Below are positions 33,843 to 42,276 of a stretch of 45,827 nt of DNA, one piece after another; the stretch's first letter is position 1, and every line of letters begins with the position of its first letter. This DNA is from Oscillospiraceae bacterium (GTDB lineage Bacteria > Bacillota_A > Clostridia > Oscillospirales > Oscillospiraceae). The stretch spans positions 1 through 45,827 of the forward strand of contig JAFYLN010000193.1 in the NCBI GenBank assembly GCA_017537045.1. The letters run 5' to 3'. The position numbers and the translations under genes are program-made. A model generated the notes under the pieces. That model saw only the letters and a program-made list of their open reading frames with translations, was not told the origin of the DNA and did not search any database.

Positions 33843-35978
33843 TTAACCGATGGTTGCGTAGTAAGCCAGCAGACGGTCGTAAGCAGCCTGCTTATCGTAC
33901 AGGTACAGCTTGCCGTTCATAGTGTTGACTGCGTAATCAGCAGCCTCTTCAGCGGAGCCCATGCCGTCATGGACATAGCCGCCGGCGATCTGGTCGACGA
34001 AGTAGTTGACCTGATCATCGCCCTTGGAGGAGGAGTAGCTGTTCTTCAGCTCGGTCAGGCCGGCGATCTCGTCGTTTTCAGCCTGAGTAGTGGGCAGGAC
34101 GGTGGGAACGGAGATGTACCAGGGGTTCTCGGTGATTGCCAGCTCGGGATGCTTGATGGTGCCCAGAGCGATAGCAGTGGAGATGTAGCCTGCGCCTTCC
34201 TTACCGACCTCGTGGGTGCACTGGTACTCGAATGCCTGGCTCTTGACGAAGGACAGGGTGGAGCCCAGATAGTAACGTGCGTAGTTGGTGTAGTTGCCGG
34301 AAGCCTTCTCCCACAGCTCAGCGTAGGTAGCATCGGCGATAACGGGCATTTCCTTGCCGTTGAAGTTGAAGGTCTCGCCTTCCTTGATGAATGCGGAAGG
34401 ACCGTAGGACATCAGGATCTGACCCTCGGGGGAGTATGCATAGTCGATCAGTGCCAGAGCAGCATTCAGCTTGTTCTCATCGCCAGCAACACCGGCAACA
34501 GAGATGCCCCAGCCGTCGGTCTTGACGGAGCGCCAGGACTCGGTGAAACGCATGTACTTCTCTTCGCCGTCGTTCCACTTCGCAACGGGAACCATGACTG
34601 CCATGTACTTCTCGCCTTCCTGCAGCTTGGTCTCGTTCAGGATGGTCTGAGTCTGGTTGTAGTCGTAGCTCATGAAGCCCATGTCGTTCTCCAGCATGGT
34701 GGAGGAGGACTCCTTGGAGCCATCAACGAAGGACTTGGAGATCAGGCCTTCAGCGACCATGTCGTTCATCTTTTCGATGGCTGCATAAGTCTCAGCTTCC
34801 TGACGTGCGTCATGCAGCTTGCCGTCGGTGCCGACGTACAGGTAATCCTGACGGGATTCCAGACCGCGGACGCCGAACAGAACACCAGCGAAGCGGAACA
34901 GGTCAACACGGCGCTGGTTGTTGTTGTCCTCACGGGAGAACAGACCCTGGATGGTATCGGTGCCGTTCAGAGTCTGAGCGTTTGCCACGACGCAGCGCAG
35001 CAGAGCGACCATTTCGTCAGCATCCCATGCAGCGTTCTGACCAACGAACAGGTCGGAACGGGTGGTGCCGTAGTAGCCGTTGTAAGCGGTATCAATGTAG
35101 GTACGCAGCATGTTGACGGCTTCAACACCGCTCATAGCGCCCTTCTCGTTCATCAGAGCAACGATGTTGCCGGCAGCGTCGTAATCCTTGGTGACCTGCT
35201 CGACTGCGGAACCGTCAGCCTTGACAACGTCAACGACGACCTTGCCGGAGGTGGGCATATAGGGCTCGTAAACAGCAGCAGCGGTGGTGCCGCTCTTCTC
35301 AGCGGTGAACTCGCCTTCGCCGTCCAGCAGCTTGACAGCCCAGTCAACACGCATCAGAGGCATACGCTCGATGTCGTTAACACCGTCGAAGTAGGGGGAG
35401 AAGTAGATGGCGCCGTTGTCAACGTTACCGGTGACGGACAGGCGGACGATTGCATTTTCTTCCAGATATGCCTTGAAGTTGGGCATCTTGTCCAGATGCT
35501 CAGCCAGATTGACCAGAGAACCGGCTTCGCCGAACTCGGACAGCTGGGCAGCAGTACCGCTGACCATGTCGACCTCGTTCAGGCGGTCCTGCCAGTACTT
35601 GAACTCGTTGCTGGCGGAGTTGCCCTGATACAGGTTTTCAAACTTCATACCCAGAACGTCCTGAACCTCAACCCAGGTGGGCTTCAGGTCGCCGGTCTGG
35701 TAGGTCTTGCCGTCAGCCAGAGTGATGCCCTCGCCAGCGGTCTCAGCGTCAAAGAACAGGCCGGTCTTTGCGCTGTTGTAGCCGGTAGCCATTCTCAGAA
35801 CAGTGCCGGCCTCGAATGCCAGAGGATCCTTGTTTTCCTCGACGGGGTTGGTTTCCTGCATAACAGGCTCGGTAGCAGGCTGCGTTGCAACTTCCAGCTT
35901 ATTGCCGCCGCAGGCTGCCAGAGCCATGGTCAGGCACAGAACCAGAAGCAGAGAAACCAAACGCTTCATGTTTTTCAT
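33843..35978 (-). CDS. Large solute-binding lipoprotein of the pectin-oligosaccharide importer
   Basis: This 711-residue protein has a lipoprotein signal ending in LAAC (Cys near residue 23) and a short Glu/Thr/Pro-rich linker. A family 1 type solute-binding region follows. It is much longer than usual binding proteins (about 400-550 residues), which suggests a large ligand site or an extra domain. A C-terminal region after about residue 430 resembles the LplA/YtcQ pattern (WGISVAGVAGDENKLNAALAL, YSPEGQILMSYGP). It should catch oligogalacturonides or rhamnogalacturonan fragments for the LplB/LplC-type permeases just upstream. GGAG is 7 nt from the ATG. Confidence 0.9.
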   Translation of the reverse strand: MKNMKRLVSLLLVLCLTMALAACGGNKLEVATQPATEPVMQETNPVEENKDPLAFEAGTVLRMATGYNSAKTGLFFDAETAGEGITLADGKTYQTGDLKPTWVEVQDVLGMKFENLYQGNSASNEFKYWQDRLNEVDMVSGTAAQLSEFGEAGSLVNLAEHLDKMPNFKAYLEENAIVRLSVTGNVDNGAIYFSPYFDGVNDIERMPLMRVDWAVKLLDGEGEFTAEKSGTTAAAVYEPYMPTSGKVVVDVVKADGSAVEQVTKDYDAAGNIVALMNEKGAMSGVEAVNMLRTYIDTAYNGYYGTTRSDLFVGQNAAWDADEMVALLRCVVANAQTLNGTDTIQGLFSREDNNNQRRVDLFRFAGVLFGVRGLESRQDYLYVGTDGKLHDARQEAETYAAIEKMNDMVAEGLISKSFVDGSKESSSTMLENDMGFMSYDYNQTQTILNETKLQEGEKYMAVMVPVAKWNDGEEKYMRFTESWRSVKTDGWGISVAGVAGDENKLNAALALIDYAYSPEGQILMSYGPSAFIKEGETFNFNGKEMPVIADATYAELWEKASGNYTNYARYYLGSTLSFVKSQAFEYQCTHEVGKEGAGYISTAIALGTIKHPELAITENPWYISVPTVLPTTQAENDEIAGLTELKNSYSSSKGDDQVNYFVDQIAGGYVHDGMGSAEEAADYAVNTMNGKLYLYDKQAAYDRLLAYYATIG

Positions 35979-36003
35979 TTTTATTCTCCTTTGCTTGATT
36001 AGT

Positions 36004-36031
36004 TATAACACCGGTTGAGCCGGATATTATA
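36004..36031 (-). promoter_or_regulatory. Hairpin in the permease-binding protein gap
   Basis: An 11-bp stem with one bulged base encloses a 5-nt loop between the LplC-type permease and the binding-protein gene. A TATAAT on the minus strand lies in it but has no acceptable -35 box. It may set the 5' end of a stable binding-protein message. Confidence 0.35.
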
Positions 36032-36037
36032 CAGTGA

Positions 36038-36928
36038 TTATTCCTTCACGCCGCCCACATTGACACCCTTTGCGAAATACTTCTGAATAAAGGGATAAAT
36101 GATCAGGATGGGCACAATGGAACAGACGATCAGTGCATAAATAACAGAATCGGAAGAGTAAACCTCGTTCCAGCCGGCCATCTGCTCGGGGTCCGTGAAC
36201 TGCTCCAGCTTCAAACGGATAAAGACCTGCAGAGGATGCTCGTTGGCATTGGAGATCATCTGGCGAGCCCAGAAGTAGCCGTTCCAGCGGGAGATGGCAA
36301 AGAACAGGGCGACCGTTGCGATGGTGGACTTGCTCATGGGGATATAGACCTTGGACAAAACCTGGAACTCGGTAGCGCCGTCAACGATGGCAGCTTCCTC
36401 AATATCGGAGGGAACACCTTCGAAAGCATTGCGCAGCAAAATGATGTTCATGGCTGCCATACCCATGGCGATAACGACCAGCCACTTATCGTCCATAATG
36501 CCGATGGAGTTGAACACTTCCTTGGTATCCAGATAGTTCAGATACTGGGGGATAATACCGGCAGAGAACCACATGGTGAACACCAGGAAGAAGTTCAGGC
36601 CGCGGCGGAACAGCAGGCGCTTCTTGGACAGTGCATAAGCACCCAGAATCGCCACGAACAGAGACCACACCGTGCCGTAGAACGTCAGGAACAGGGTGTT
36701 GGAATATGCGTTCCAGAACATATTGTCATTGAACATGCGGGAGAATGCCTCAAACTGGATATCCTTGGGGAAGAGGATGATTTCACCGTAATCCACAGCG
36801 CTCTGTCCACTGATAGAGGCAGACAGAACATAGACAAAGGGATACAGGCAGCACAGGGCAAACATGGTCAGCATGGTGTAGCTGACGATCTTAAATACCA
36901 GTTCGGAGAATTCAAGCTTTCTTTTCAT
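36038..36928 (-). CDS. ABC sugar permease, LplC/YtcP type
   Basis: The 296-residue permease has six predicted helices and an EAA loop with DIEEAAIVDGATEFQVLSKV followed by IPMSKS. It ends in KGVNVGGVKE, a tail typical of this subfamily. It forms the pore with the LplB-type partner 15 bp upstream. GGAGG lies before the ATG. Confidence 0.94.
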   Translation of the reverse strand: MKRKLEFSELVFKIVSYTMLTMFALCCLYPFVYVLSASISGQSAVDYGEIILFPKDIQFEAFSRMFNDNMFWNAYSNTLFLTFYGTVWSLFVAILGAYALSKKRLLFRRGLNFFLVFTMWFSAGIIPQYLNYLDTKEVFNSIGIMDDKWLVVIAMGMAAMNIILLRNAFEGVPSDIEEAAIVDGATEFQVLSKVYIPMSKSTIATVALFFAISRWNGYFWARQMISNANEHPLQVFIRLKLEQFTDPEQMAGWNEVYSSDSVIYALIVCSIVPILIIYPFIQKYFAKGVNVGGVKE

Positions 36929-36943
36929 GTGCTTTTCCTCCTC

Positions 36944-38002
36944 TTAATAGAGCGATACATCCGACGCCTTGCGGGCGATGGTGTTAGCGCCGATGACCAG
37001 CAGCATGCCGATGACGTTGCTCATCATTTCTGCAGCAGAAGCAATACCCTGTGTGGAGGCAGCCTCGGTACCCAGACGGTATGCCAGCGTGGAGACCACG
37101 TCAGCGGTGACGAAGGTGTTTGCATTGTACAGCAGCATGACCTTTTCATAGCCGATGGTCAGCAGGGAGCCGATACGGGTGATCAGCATGATGACCAGCG
37201 TGGACAGGATGCTGGGCAGCACAACGTACTTCATCTGAGCCATCTTGTTGGCGCCGTCGATCTGGGCAGCTTCATAGCTGGTCGGAGAAATGGCAATGAT
37301 GGCTGCAAAGAAGACGATGGAGTCATAGCCAGCAGTTTCCCAGATACCGGAGATCTGGTAGATACCACGGAAGAAGCCGGGATTGTTCAGAAGGCCGGCG
37401 TTGGCCACTTCCTCAGAGATCAGACCCAGCGCGCACAGCCCCTGGGACAGGATGCCCATGTTGGTGGTCAGGGAGCCCTGCTTGACCAGCATGGTAACCA
37501 GAGATGTCATAACGACGGTGGAAATGAATTTAGGCAGGTAAGTCAGCACCTGATAAACGCTTCTGAGGATATTGGACTTGATCTCGTTAAAGAACAGCGC
37601 CAGAATGACCGGCACCGGGAAGCCGAAGATCAGACCATAGAAGCTCAGCAGGAACGTGTTGCGCAGTGCCCGCCAGAACTCGGTGGACAATGCATCGCCG
37701 CTGAACAGCAGACGCTTAAAGTAAGAGAAACCGGAGAAGAGCTGTTCTGACACCGGCTTGACCTGATCTGCCACCTTAAAGCAGCGGATCAGCTCGTACA
37801 TGGGAAAATATCTCCAGAACAGGAACACCAGAATCATGGGAATCAGCATGATGTACAAGCGCCAGTCCTTGAGAACCGTAGTTGCCACATTTTTCCAGTA
37901 GTGCTTCTCGACTTCGTCGCGCACCAGCTGCTCCGGGTTCGTACGGTAGGTTTGTGAGGCCTTATCATAAATAAGGAAATCCCCAGCCAAAGTTTTTTTC
38001 AA
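36944..38002 (-). CDS. ABC sugar permease, LplB type
   Basis: The 352-residue permease has a 45-residue charged N-terminal extension, six predicted helices and the EAA loop SYEAAQIDGANKMAQMKYVV. Members of this group import complex polysaccharide fragments in Firmicutes. The start is a TTG (38000-38002): the frame has no ATG before the first helix, GGGGAGGA (38008-38015) lies 5-6 nt away, and the TTG overlaps the stop of the upstream gene as TTGA. This predicts coupled and perhaps limited translation. Confidence 0.92.
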   Translation of the reverse strand: MKKTLAGDFLIYDKASQTYRTNPEQLVRDEVEKHYWKNVATTVLKDWRLYIMLIPMILVFLFWRYFPMYELIRCFKVADQVKPVSEQLFSGFSYFKRLLFSGDALSTEFWRALRNTFLLSFYGLIFGFPVPVILALFFNEIKSNILRSVYQVLTYLPKFISTVVMTSLVTMLVKQGSLTTNMGILSQGLCALGLISEEVANAGLLNNPGFFRGIYQISGIWETAGYDSIVFFAAIIAISPTSYEAAQIDGANKMAQMKYVVLPSILSTLVIMLITRIGSLLTIGYEKVMLLYNANTFVTADVVSTLAYRLGTEAASTQGIASAAEMMSNVIGMLLVIGANTIARKASDVSLY

Positions 38003-38586
38003 AACTGTCCTCCCCTTTCGGCTTTATGCTCACGCTCCATGCGTAGCAAATAGTGTTTTTGGTCTTCGAAAAGACCCTCTACACGACGGATGCTCCATGC
38101 AATGGCCACACAAAACAGTGCCGAGAGCAAATCTGTCGTAATAAAGCGAATACAAACGTCTGCCGGATATCCCAGCAGGGCAGCCATGCCGCTGCGGCCA
38201 AGCTGCATCAGGATCTGCGTCGCAAGCGCAAAGAAAATGGTCATGAGGGCATCTCCGCGAACGCGCTCTTTGCCGAACCATTTCAGCATCAGCAGCGCAC
38301 CCAGAGAAAGCAGGTTGCCAACGCCGTAGATCAGAACGTGCTGCCAGCTGCCTCCGGCGATCAGGGCGTACAGCACACCACCCAGCGCCGCATGGATCGC
38401 AGCCCAGCCGCTCCAGCGCATCATCACCAGCGCCACCACCGCAGCGATGGGCGAGACCACATACAGCTGGTCGGCATACAGAACCGTGGCCGCAAAATGG
38501 ATCACAATCTGCGATACCGCCAATACCACCATCAGGATCGTCAGATCGATGGCACGATACTGACTGAAGGATATTTGACGATTCAT
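37999..38586 (-). CDS. Membrane protein resembling an ECF-transporter S component
   Basis: This 195-residue protein has five or six predicted helices, with LTILMVVLAVSQIVIHFAATVLY, SPIAAVVALVMMRWSGWAAIHAALGGVLYALI and SLGALLMLKWFGK. The layout and the Gly/Ala-rich helix 3 recall S components of energy-coupling-factor vitamin or sugar transporters, but I see no T component or ECF ATPase nearby. The frame stays open to 38961 upstream, yet that part is a shadow of the pectinesterase gene. I use the ATG at 38586 behind AAGG. It overlaps the LplB-type permease start by 4 nt. Confidence 0.82.
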   Translation of the reverse strand: MNRQISFSQYRAIDLTILMVVLAVSQIVIHFAATVLYADQLYVVSPIAAVVALVMMRWSGWAAIHAALGGVLYALIAGGSWQHVLIYGVGNLLSLGALLMLKWFGKERVRGDALMTIFFALATQILMQLGRSGMAALLGYPADVCIRFITTDLLSALFCVAIAWSIRRVEGLFEDQKHYLLRMEREHKAERGGQF

Positions 38587-38590
38587 AATC

Positions 38591-39460
38591 TTACCTTGCT
38601 TCTTTATTCCGGTTTGCCCAGACGACCCGCCCGGCAATTTCCGGTGTTTCATAGAACCGGGCGGTTTTATCCCGGTCTGTATCGTTCCACTTGTCGAACC
38701 CTTCCGGTGCAATATGGGAACCGTAAGTACAGTTTTCAAAGGCTGCAATACCATGATCCCGCCAGGGACGAGCCAGGTATACGCTGCCCGGTACAACCTT
38801 TTCTTCTGCCGTAAAGCAGCAGTTGCGGAAGCAGAAGCCCTCCTGCTGATGCAGGCCATGGGAAGGCGCCGCCACGAAACCGATCCGGCCGTCATCAAAC
38901 ACGGAGCGGATCTCGCAGCTTTCGAATTCCGCCACGCCGGAGCCGAAAATGAAATCAACACTGCCTTCGATCAGGCAGCCGTCGAAGACCTGGTGCAGTT
39001 TTCCACCGCGCCGCAGGGGATCCAGCAGGAAACCCTCATAGCGGCCGATCAGATCCGCCGGCAAGGGGCCTGCGAACAGGGTATCCTGTGTAGAGAACAG
39101 CCTGCAGTTTTCCATTCGGAAATCATCCGCCACCACGCTCAGCGCCACTTCCTGCCCCTTTTCTCGGGGGCAGCCAGCATCGTTGGCAACCGTCAGATTC
39201 CTCATGGTCACGCCATCGGCACAGACAGCCAGCGTGTAGGTTCGAAAGGTGTTATATTCCCAGCCGACCGGATGGGGTTTTCTGGCGTGGTCATCCCAGA
39301 CAATGACCGTTTCCGCAGCGCTGCTGCCTTCCAGTGTCAGACCCGGTGTGCGCAGCATCAGTTTCTGCCGGTAGACACCCGGTTCCAGATGAACTGTTTC
39401 GCCTGCGGGTGCGGCATCGAATACCGCCTGCAGGTTATCTTCAGGGGTTACACAGATCAT
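38591..39460 (-). CDS. Pectin methylesterase (CE8), cytoplasmic
   Basis: The 289-residue enzyme removes methyl esters from galacturonic-acid units, releasing methanol. It has the CE8 beta-helix with GVYRQKLML, the oxyanion/acid block STQDTLF, the nucleophile Asp in SVDFIFGSG and the Arg-bearing YLARPWRDHG. There is no signal peptide, so it acts on imported oligogalacturonides. Its ATG overlaps the stop of the TIM-barrel gene by one base, and the ECF-S-like gene follows after 4 bp. Confidence 0.93.
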   Translation of the reverse strand: MICVTPEDNLQAVFDAAPAGETVHLEPGVYRQKLMLRTPGLTLEGSSAAETVIVWDDHARKPHPVGWEYNTFRTYTLAVCADGVTMRNLTVANDAGCPREKGQEVALSVVADDFRMENCRLFSTQDTLFAGPLPADLIGRYEGFLLDPLRRGGKLHQVFDGCLIEGSVDFIFGSGVAEFESCEIRSVFDDGRIGFVAAPSHGLHQQEGFCFRNCCFTAEEKVVPGSVYLARPWRDHGIAAFENCTYGSHIAPEGFDKWNDTDRDKTARFYETPEIAGRVVWANRNKEAR

Positions 39461-40299
39461 CAGACCCGCTCCCAGATTTCCCTGATCGTCTTTACCGCAT
39501 GGGGGATATCCGCTCCGGTGGTTCCCTCCAGCGTTAGGACGGCATTTTCGTCATACTTCTTGATCCGGCGCAGGATTGCTTCCATGTCCAGATCACCGGT
39601 GCCCAAGGGCACCTGCTTCGGTGCACCGCCGGGAACAAGCAGACAGTCTTTCATATGAAACAGCAGGATTTCTCCTTTGAATAATTCCAGACCCTTATCC
39701 AGAATCTGCAAATAATCCATCTGATTGGATCCATCCAGATAGTTATAGAGGTCGAAGATGACCTTTGTAGGCTTTCCGATCAGCTTTCTGGCTCTTGCCA
39801 GAGTTTCCACGTCAAAGCACACATGCCCGGCTGCGCCTTCTACGGCAACCACGCTTCCATGTGCCTGCGCCACATCGCACAGACGGGAGAAGGTCTCTAC
39901 CACCATCTGCAGACCCTCTTCCGTACGGTTTCTGGGATGGTAGATCCAGGGCTCATCGTTGAACGAGCCGGTCTCGGAGCCGACATACATGCAGCCCATG
40001 CTGCGGCATACCTTTAAGTACTCTGCAAAGATGGACGCGCAACGGGCAGCCTTTTCGCCGTTGGAGTGCACAGGATTGAAATATGCACCCACCAGAGGAA
40101 TGCAGGCACCCTTGTCTGCAAACGCCTGACCGATCGCAGCAGCCTTCTCCTCCGGGATGCCGGCAGGGGCATAAGGAACATCGTCATAGGCCTTATAGCA
40201 GACCATCTGGACACCGTCAATTCCCAGTTCTTCCAGCCGGTTCAGGATGGCTTCCGTGCCTTTTACGCCCAGATCATGGGCGCGGATGCACAACTTCAC
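39460..40299 (-). CDS. Sugar phosphate isomerase/epimerase-like TIM-barrel protein
   Basis: The 279-residue protein has the xylose-isomerase-like TIM barrel of the AP-endonuclease 2 family: LGIDGVQMVCYK, YVGSETGSFNDEPW, VAVEGAAGHVCFD, VIFDLYNYLD and FHMKDC. Glu, Asp and His at strand ends would bind a metal. Related proteins isomerise or epimerise keto-sugars, and the substrate here is not clear; a uronate-pathway isomer is reasonable. It starts with GTG (40297-40299) behind GAGGTG. It is the first gene of the long pectin block, with a -10-like box at 40352-40357. Confidence 0.85.
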   Translation of the reverse strand: MKLCIRAHDLGVKGTEAILNRLEELGIDGVQMVCYKAYDDVPYAPAGIPEEKAAAIGQAFADKGACIPLVGAYFNPVHSNGEKAARCASIFAEYLKVCRSMGCMYVGSETGSFNDEPWIYHPRNRTEEGLQMVVETFSRLCDVAQAHGSVVAVEGAAGHVCFDVETLARARKLIGKPTKVIFDLYNYLDGSNQMDYLQILDKGLELFKGEILLFHMKDCLLVPGGAPKQVPLGTGDLDMEAILRRIKKYDENAVLTLEGTTGADIPHAVKTIREIWERV

Positions 40300-40351
40300 A
40301 GGCGGTCACCTCTTTTTCAGTCAAATTACACAATTCCACTTATATGAACAC

Positions 40352-40357
40352 ATTATA
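40352..40357 (-). promoter_or_regulatory. Candidate -10 box of the pectin gene block
   Basis: A perfect TATAAT on the minus strand lies 52 bp before the first gene of the block. No good -35 box is found 16-18 bp upstream, which would fit a promoter that needs an activator such as the AraC-type protein encoded next door. Confidence 0.4.
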
Positions 40358-40414
40358 CATAAGCACTTTGCTCAACGCCATAACTTTTTCGACACACAAT
40401 ATTCACAAAACGGA

Positions 40415-40449
40415 TATTACCCGCAGGAAACCTTTTCCGGCGGGTAATA
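40415..40449 (-). terminator. Terminator of the esterase-AraC operon
   Basis: Outer arms of 10 bp (40415-40424 with 40440-40449) and inner arms GGAAA/TTTCC form a long hairpin about 100 bp after the AraC stop. A short TTTT follows on the minus strand. Confidence 0.65.
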
Positions 40450-40545
40450 CAATCTATCAATATTAAGTTCACTATTTTTTATAGAAATACACAAATTCCC
40501 TGGAAATGCATTCTTCAAAATTTCATTTTTCCCGGTTCTGGACAT

Positions 40546-41298
40546 TCATTCCGTCCGGCTTCGGGATTTCGCGAATTCAGTTGGAGAACATCCCAAATGC
40601 TTCTTAAATACCCGGGAGAAATACAGCGCATCCTCAAATCCGCACAACTGGCCGATCTCCGCAATGGAGTAATCACTGCCCCACATGGCAGTAAGCATCA
40701 TTTCTGCCTTTTTCATCCGCAGCTGGGTCATGTATTCCAGCGGTGTCATACCCATCTCCTTTTTGAACAGCTTGCGCAGATAGTCATAGTGGAACGGCAT
40801 GTCTCGAATCTGCTCGTCCAGCGCAAAACCGCAGTCGGCATAGTTGTTGATAATCAGGCTTCGGATCCGCTCCACCGGTGCGGAAAACTCGTTATTGCTG
40901 CGAAAAACAATCAGATAGCTGGTGATCAGTTCCCCCAGCGCCGCCAGCACCAGCTCCCGCCGCTGAATATCTGCCAGAAAATAAAATCTCGCCTCCGCAA
41001 AAGCCATTCTCAGGTGGTTCTGGGTATCATCGTCCACACGGAATGCAGACCGGTAAGGAAAGGATGGATCCGCCATGCACATGTAAATATTGGTGAATCC
41101 CTCCAAGCTGCTGTTGGCGTGGCGCTCATTGGGCGGAATAGCTACGACCTGGCCTTCCCTGTAATCGATAGAGCTTCCGTTTTCAAAACGGAACGTTCCT
41201 TTTCCGCTGGTGCAGTATACCAGCTCCCACTGGTCGTGGGTATGCCACATAACATCATAGGTTCTGGAATGTTCTCCCACAAACTGGATTGTATTCAT
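40546..41298 (-). CDS. AraC-family transcriptional regulator
   Basis: The 250-residue protein has an N-terminal cupin sensor (WHTHDQWELVYCTSGKGTF) and two C-terminal helix-turn-helix units (YDYLRKLFKKEMGMTPLEYM and YSIAEIGQLCGFEDALYFSRVFKK). Such proteins usually activate sugar-use genes when bound to a sugar. It overlaps the esterase gene by 4 nt. Its place directly upstream of the 19-gene pectin block and beside the divergent GH4 gene makes it the best candidate activator for both. The ligand is unknown; a galacturonide is a reasonable guess. Confidence 0.92.
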   Translation of the reverse strand: MNTIQFVGEHSRTYDVMWHTHDQWELVYCTSGKGTFRFENGSSIDYREGQVVAIPPNERHANSSLEGFTNIYMCMADPSFPYRSAFRVDDDTQNHLRMAFAEARFYFLADIQRRELVLAALGELITSYLIVFRSNNEFSAPVERIRSLIINNYADCGFALDEQIRDMPFHYDYLRKLFKKEMGMTPLEYMTQLRMKKAEMMLTAMWGSDYSIAEIGQLCGFEDALYFSRVFKKHLGCSPTEFAKSRSRTE

Positions 41299-42149
41299 AC
41301 GATTTTCTCCTCATCAGTGATGCACAAGCCGGTTTCTTTGAAAAACTGGATCATCAGTTCCGGCCAGAATCTGACATCTGCACTGGTATCCGCTACCTTA
41401 TCCACAGGATAAACCATTTCATCGGCTGTGGATAGGCCATGCCTTCCATGGCGGTACAGGTGGAATGCCAGATCGATGCCCTTTTCCTCCAGCGCTTCAG
41501 CCAGAATCAGGGAATTCCGGCAGGGAACCGATGCATCATCCCGGGTGTGCCACAAAAATACCGGCGGCATATCAGAGCGCACCAGCTTTTCCAGGGACAG
41601 CGCCTTCCGAAGCTCAGGATCGCCTCCGGAAATATTCTCGAAAGTCCCCTCGTGGGTCTTTCCCCAGCTGACTGCCACAGGATAGCAAAGTCCCAATGCA
41701 TCGGGACGCAGAAGATCCGCACTGCCAATATCCGCAACTTCGGGCGCATCGTAGCACATCCCCAATGTGCCGCACAGGTGGCCGCCCGCCGAAAAACCGA
41801 CGGCCGCAACCATGCGCGGATTCACTTCATACGCCGCAGCATGCTCACGTATATAGCGCATGGCCAGCGCCGCCTCCCGCAATGCAGACGGAAAGCACAG
41901 CGGCGCACAGGAATAGTCCAATATAAATGCTGCGTAGCCGCAAACTGTAAACCGTAGTGCAACCGGCTCTGCCTCTCTGGGCGACACACGGCTGTAACCG
42001 CCGCCGGGAATTACCAGTACGGCGGGACGTTGTCTGGAATTGCTTACTGCACTGCTGGTTTTGTACATCCAGCAGGTCAATTTTCCTGTTGCCCCCTCTG
42101 GCGCGGTAAATCCGTAATATTCATACAAATCAATAACTTCCGTATGCAT
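41295..42149 (-). CDS. Alpha/beta-hydrolase esterase (BD-FAE/Axe-like)
   Basis: The 284-residue hydrolase has an oxyanion-hole block VIPGGGYSRVSPRE, nucleophile Ser in GFSAGGHL, Asp in FLWHTRDDASV and His in YRHGRHGL. It has no signal peptide. This group removes acetyl or feruloyl groups from plant-polysaccharide fragments. It is the first gene of a two-gene operon with the AraC regulator and has the promoter at 42223-42251. In this setting it probably de-esterifies imported pectin or side-chain oligosaccharides. Confidence 0.88.
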   Translation of the reverse strand: MHTEVIDLYEYYGFTAPEGATGKLTCWMYKTSSAVSNSRQRPAVLVIPGGGYSRVSPREAEPVALRFTVCGYAAFILDYSCAPLCFPSALREAALAMRYIREHAAAYEVNPRMVAAVGFSAGGHLCGTLGMCYDAPEVADIGSADLLRPDALGLCYPVAVSWGKTHEGTFENISGGDPELRKALSLEKLVRSDMPPVFLWHTRDDASVPCRNSLILAEALEEKGIDLAFHLYRHGRHGLSTADEMVYPVDKVADTSADVRFWPELMIQFFKETGLCITDEEKIV

Positions 42150-42222
42150 GCTCTATTTCCTCCCGATCCCACTTGAATCCGTTTTGTCCATGTGCAATTG
42201 CGAATAATCCATTTCCTTTTTC

Positions 42223-42251
42223 ATCATAATCCAAAATAATGTTCTCGTCAA
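42223..42251 (-). promoter_or_regulatory. Promoter of the esterase-AraC operon
   Basis: On the minus strand a -35 TTGACG (42246-42251) and a -10 TATGAT (42223-42228) are 17 bp apart. The 127-bp gap to the divergent GH4 gene holds no equally good plus-strand promoter. Confidence 0.65.
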
Positions 42252-42276
42252 TGTTTTTCTCCAAGGAGGTCTCGAA

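Noticed and set aside
33969..36002. 677-residue open frame opposite the large binding-protein gene
   Set aside because: Low-complexity Gly/Val/Leu-rich translation without recognisable domains; the minus-strand lipoprotein is clear.
36014..36032. Internal promoter for the large binding-protein gene
   Set aside because: A TATAAT exists on the minus strand but no acceptable -35 box is found 16-18 bp upstream.
38587..38961. N-terminal extension of the ECF-S-like gene
   Set aside because: It runs through the pectinesterase gene in another frame; a ribosome-binding site and membrane start place the real start at 38586.
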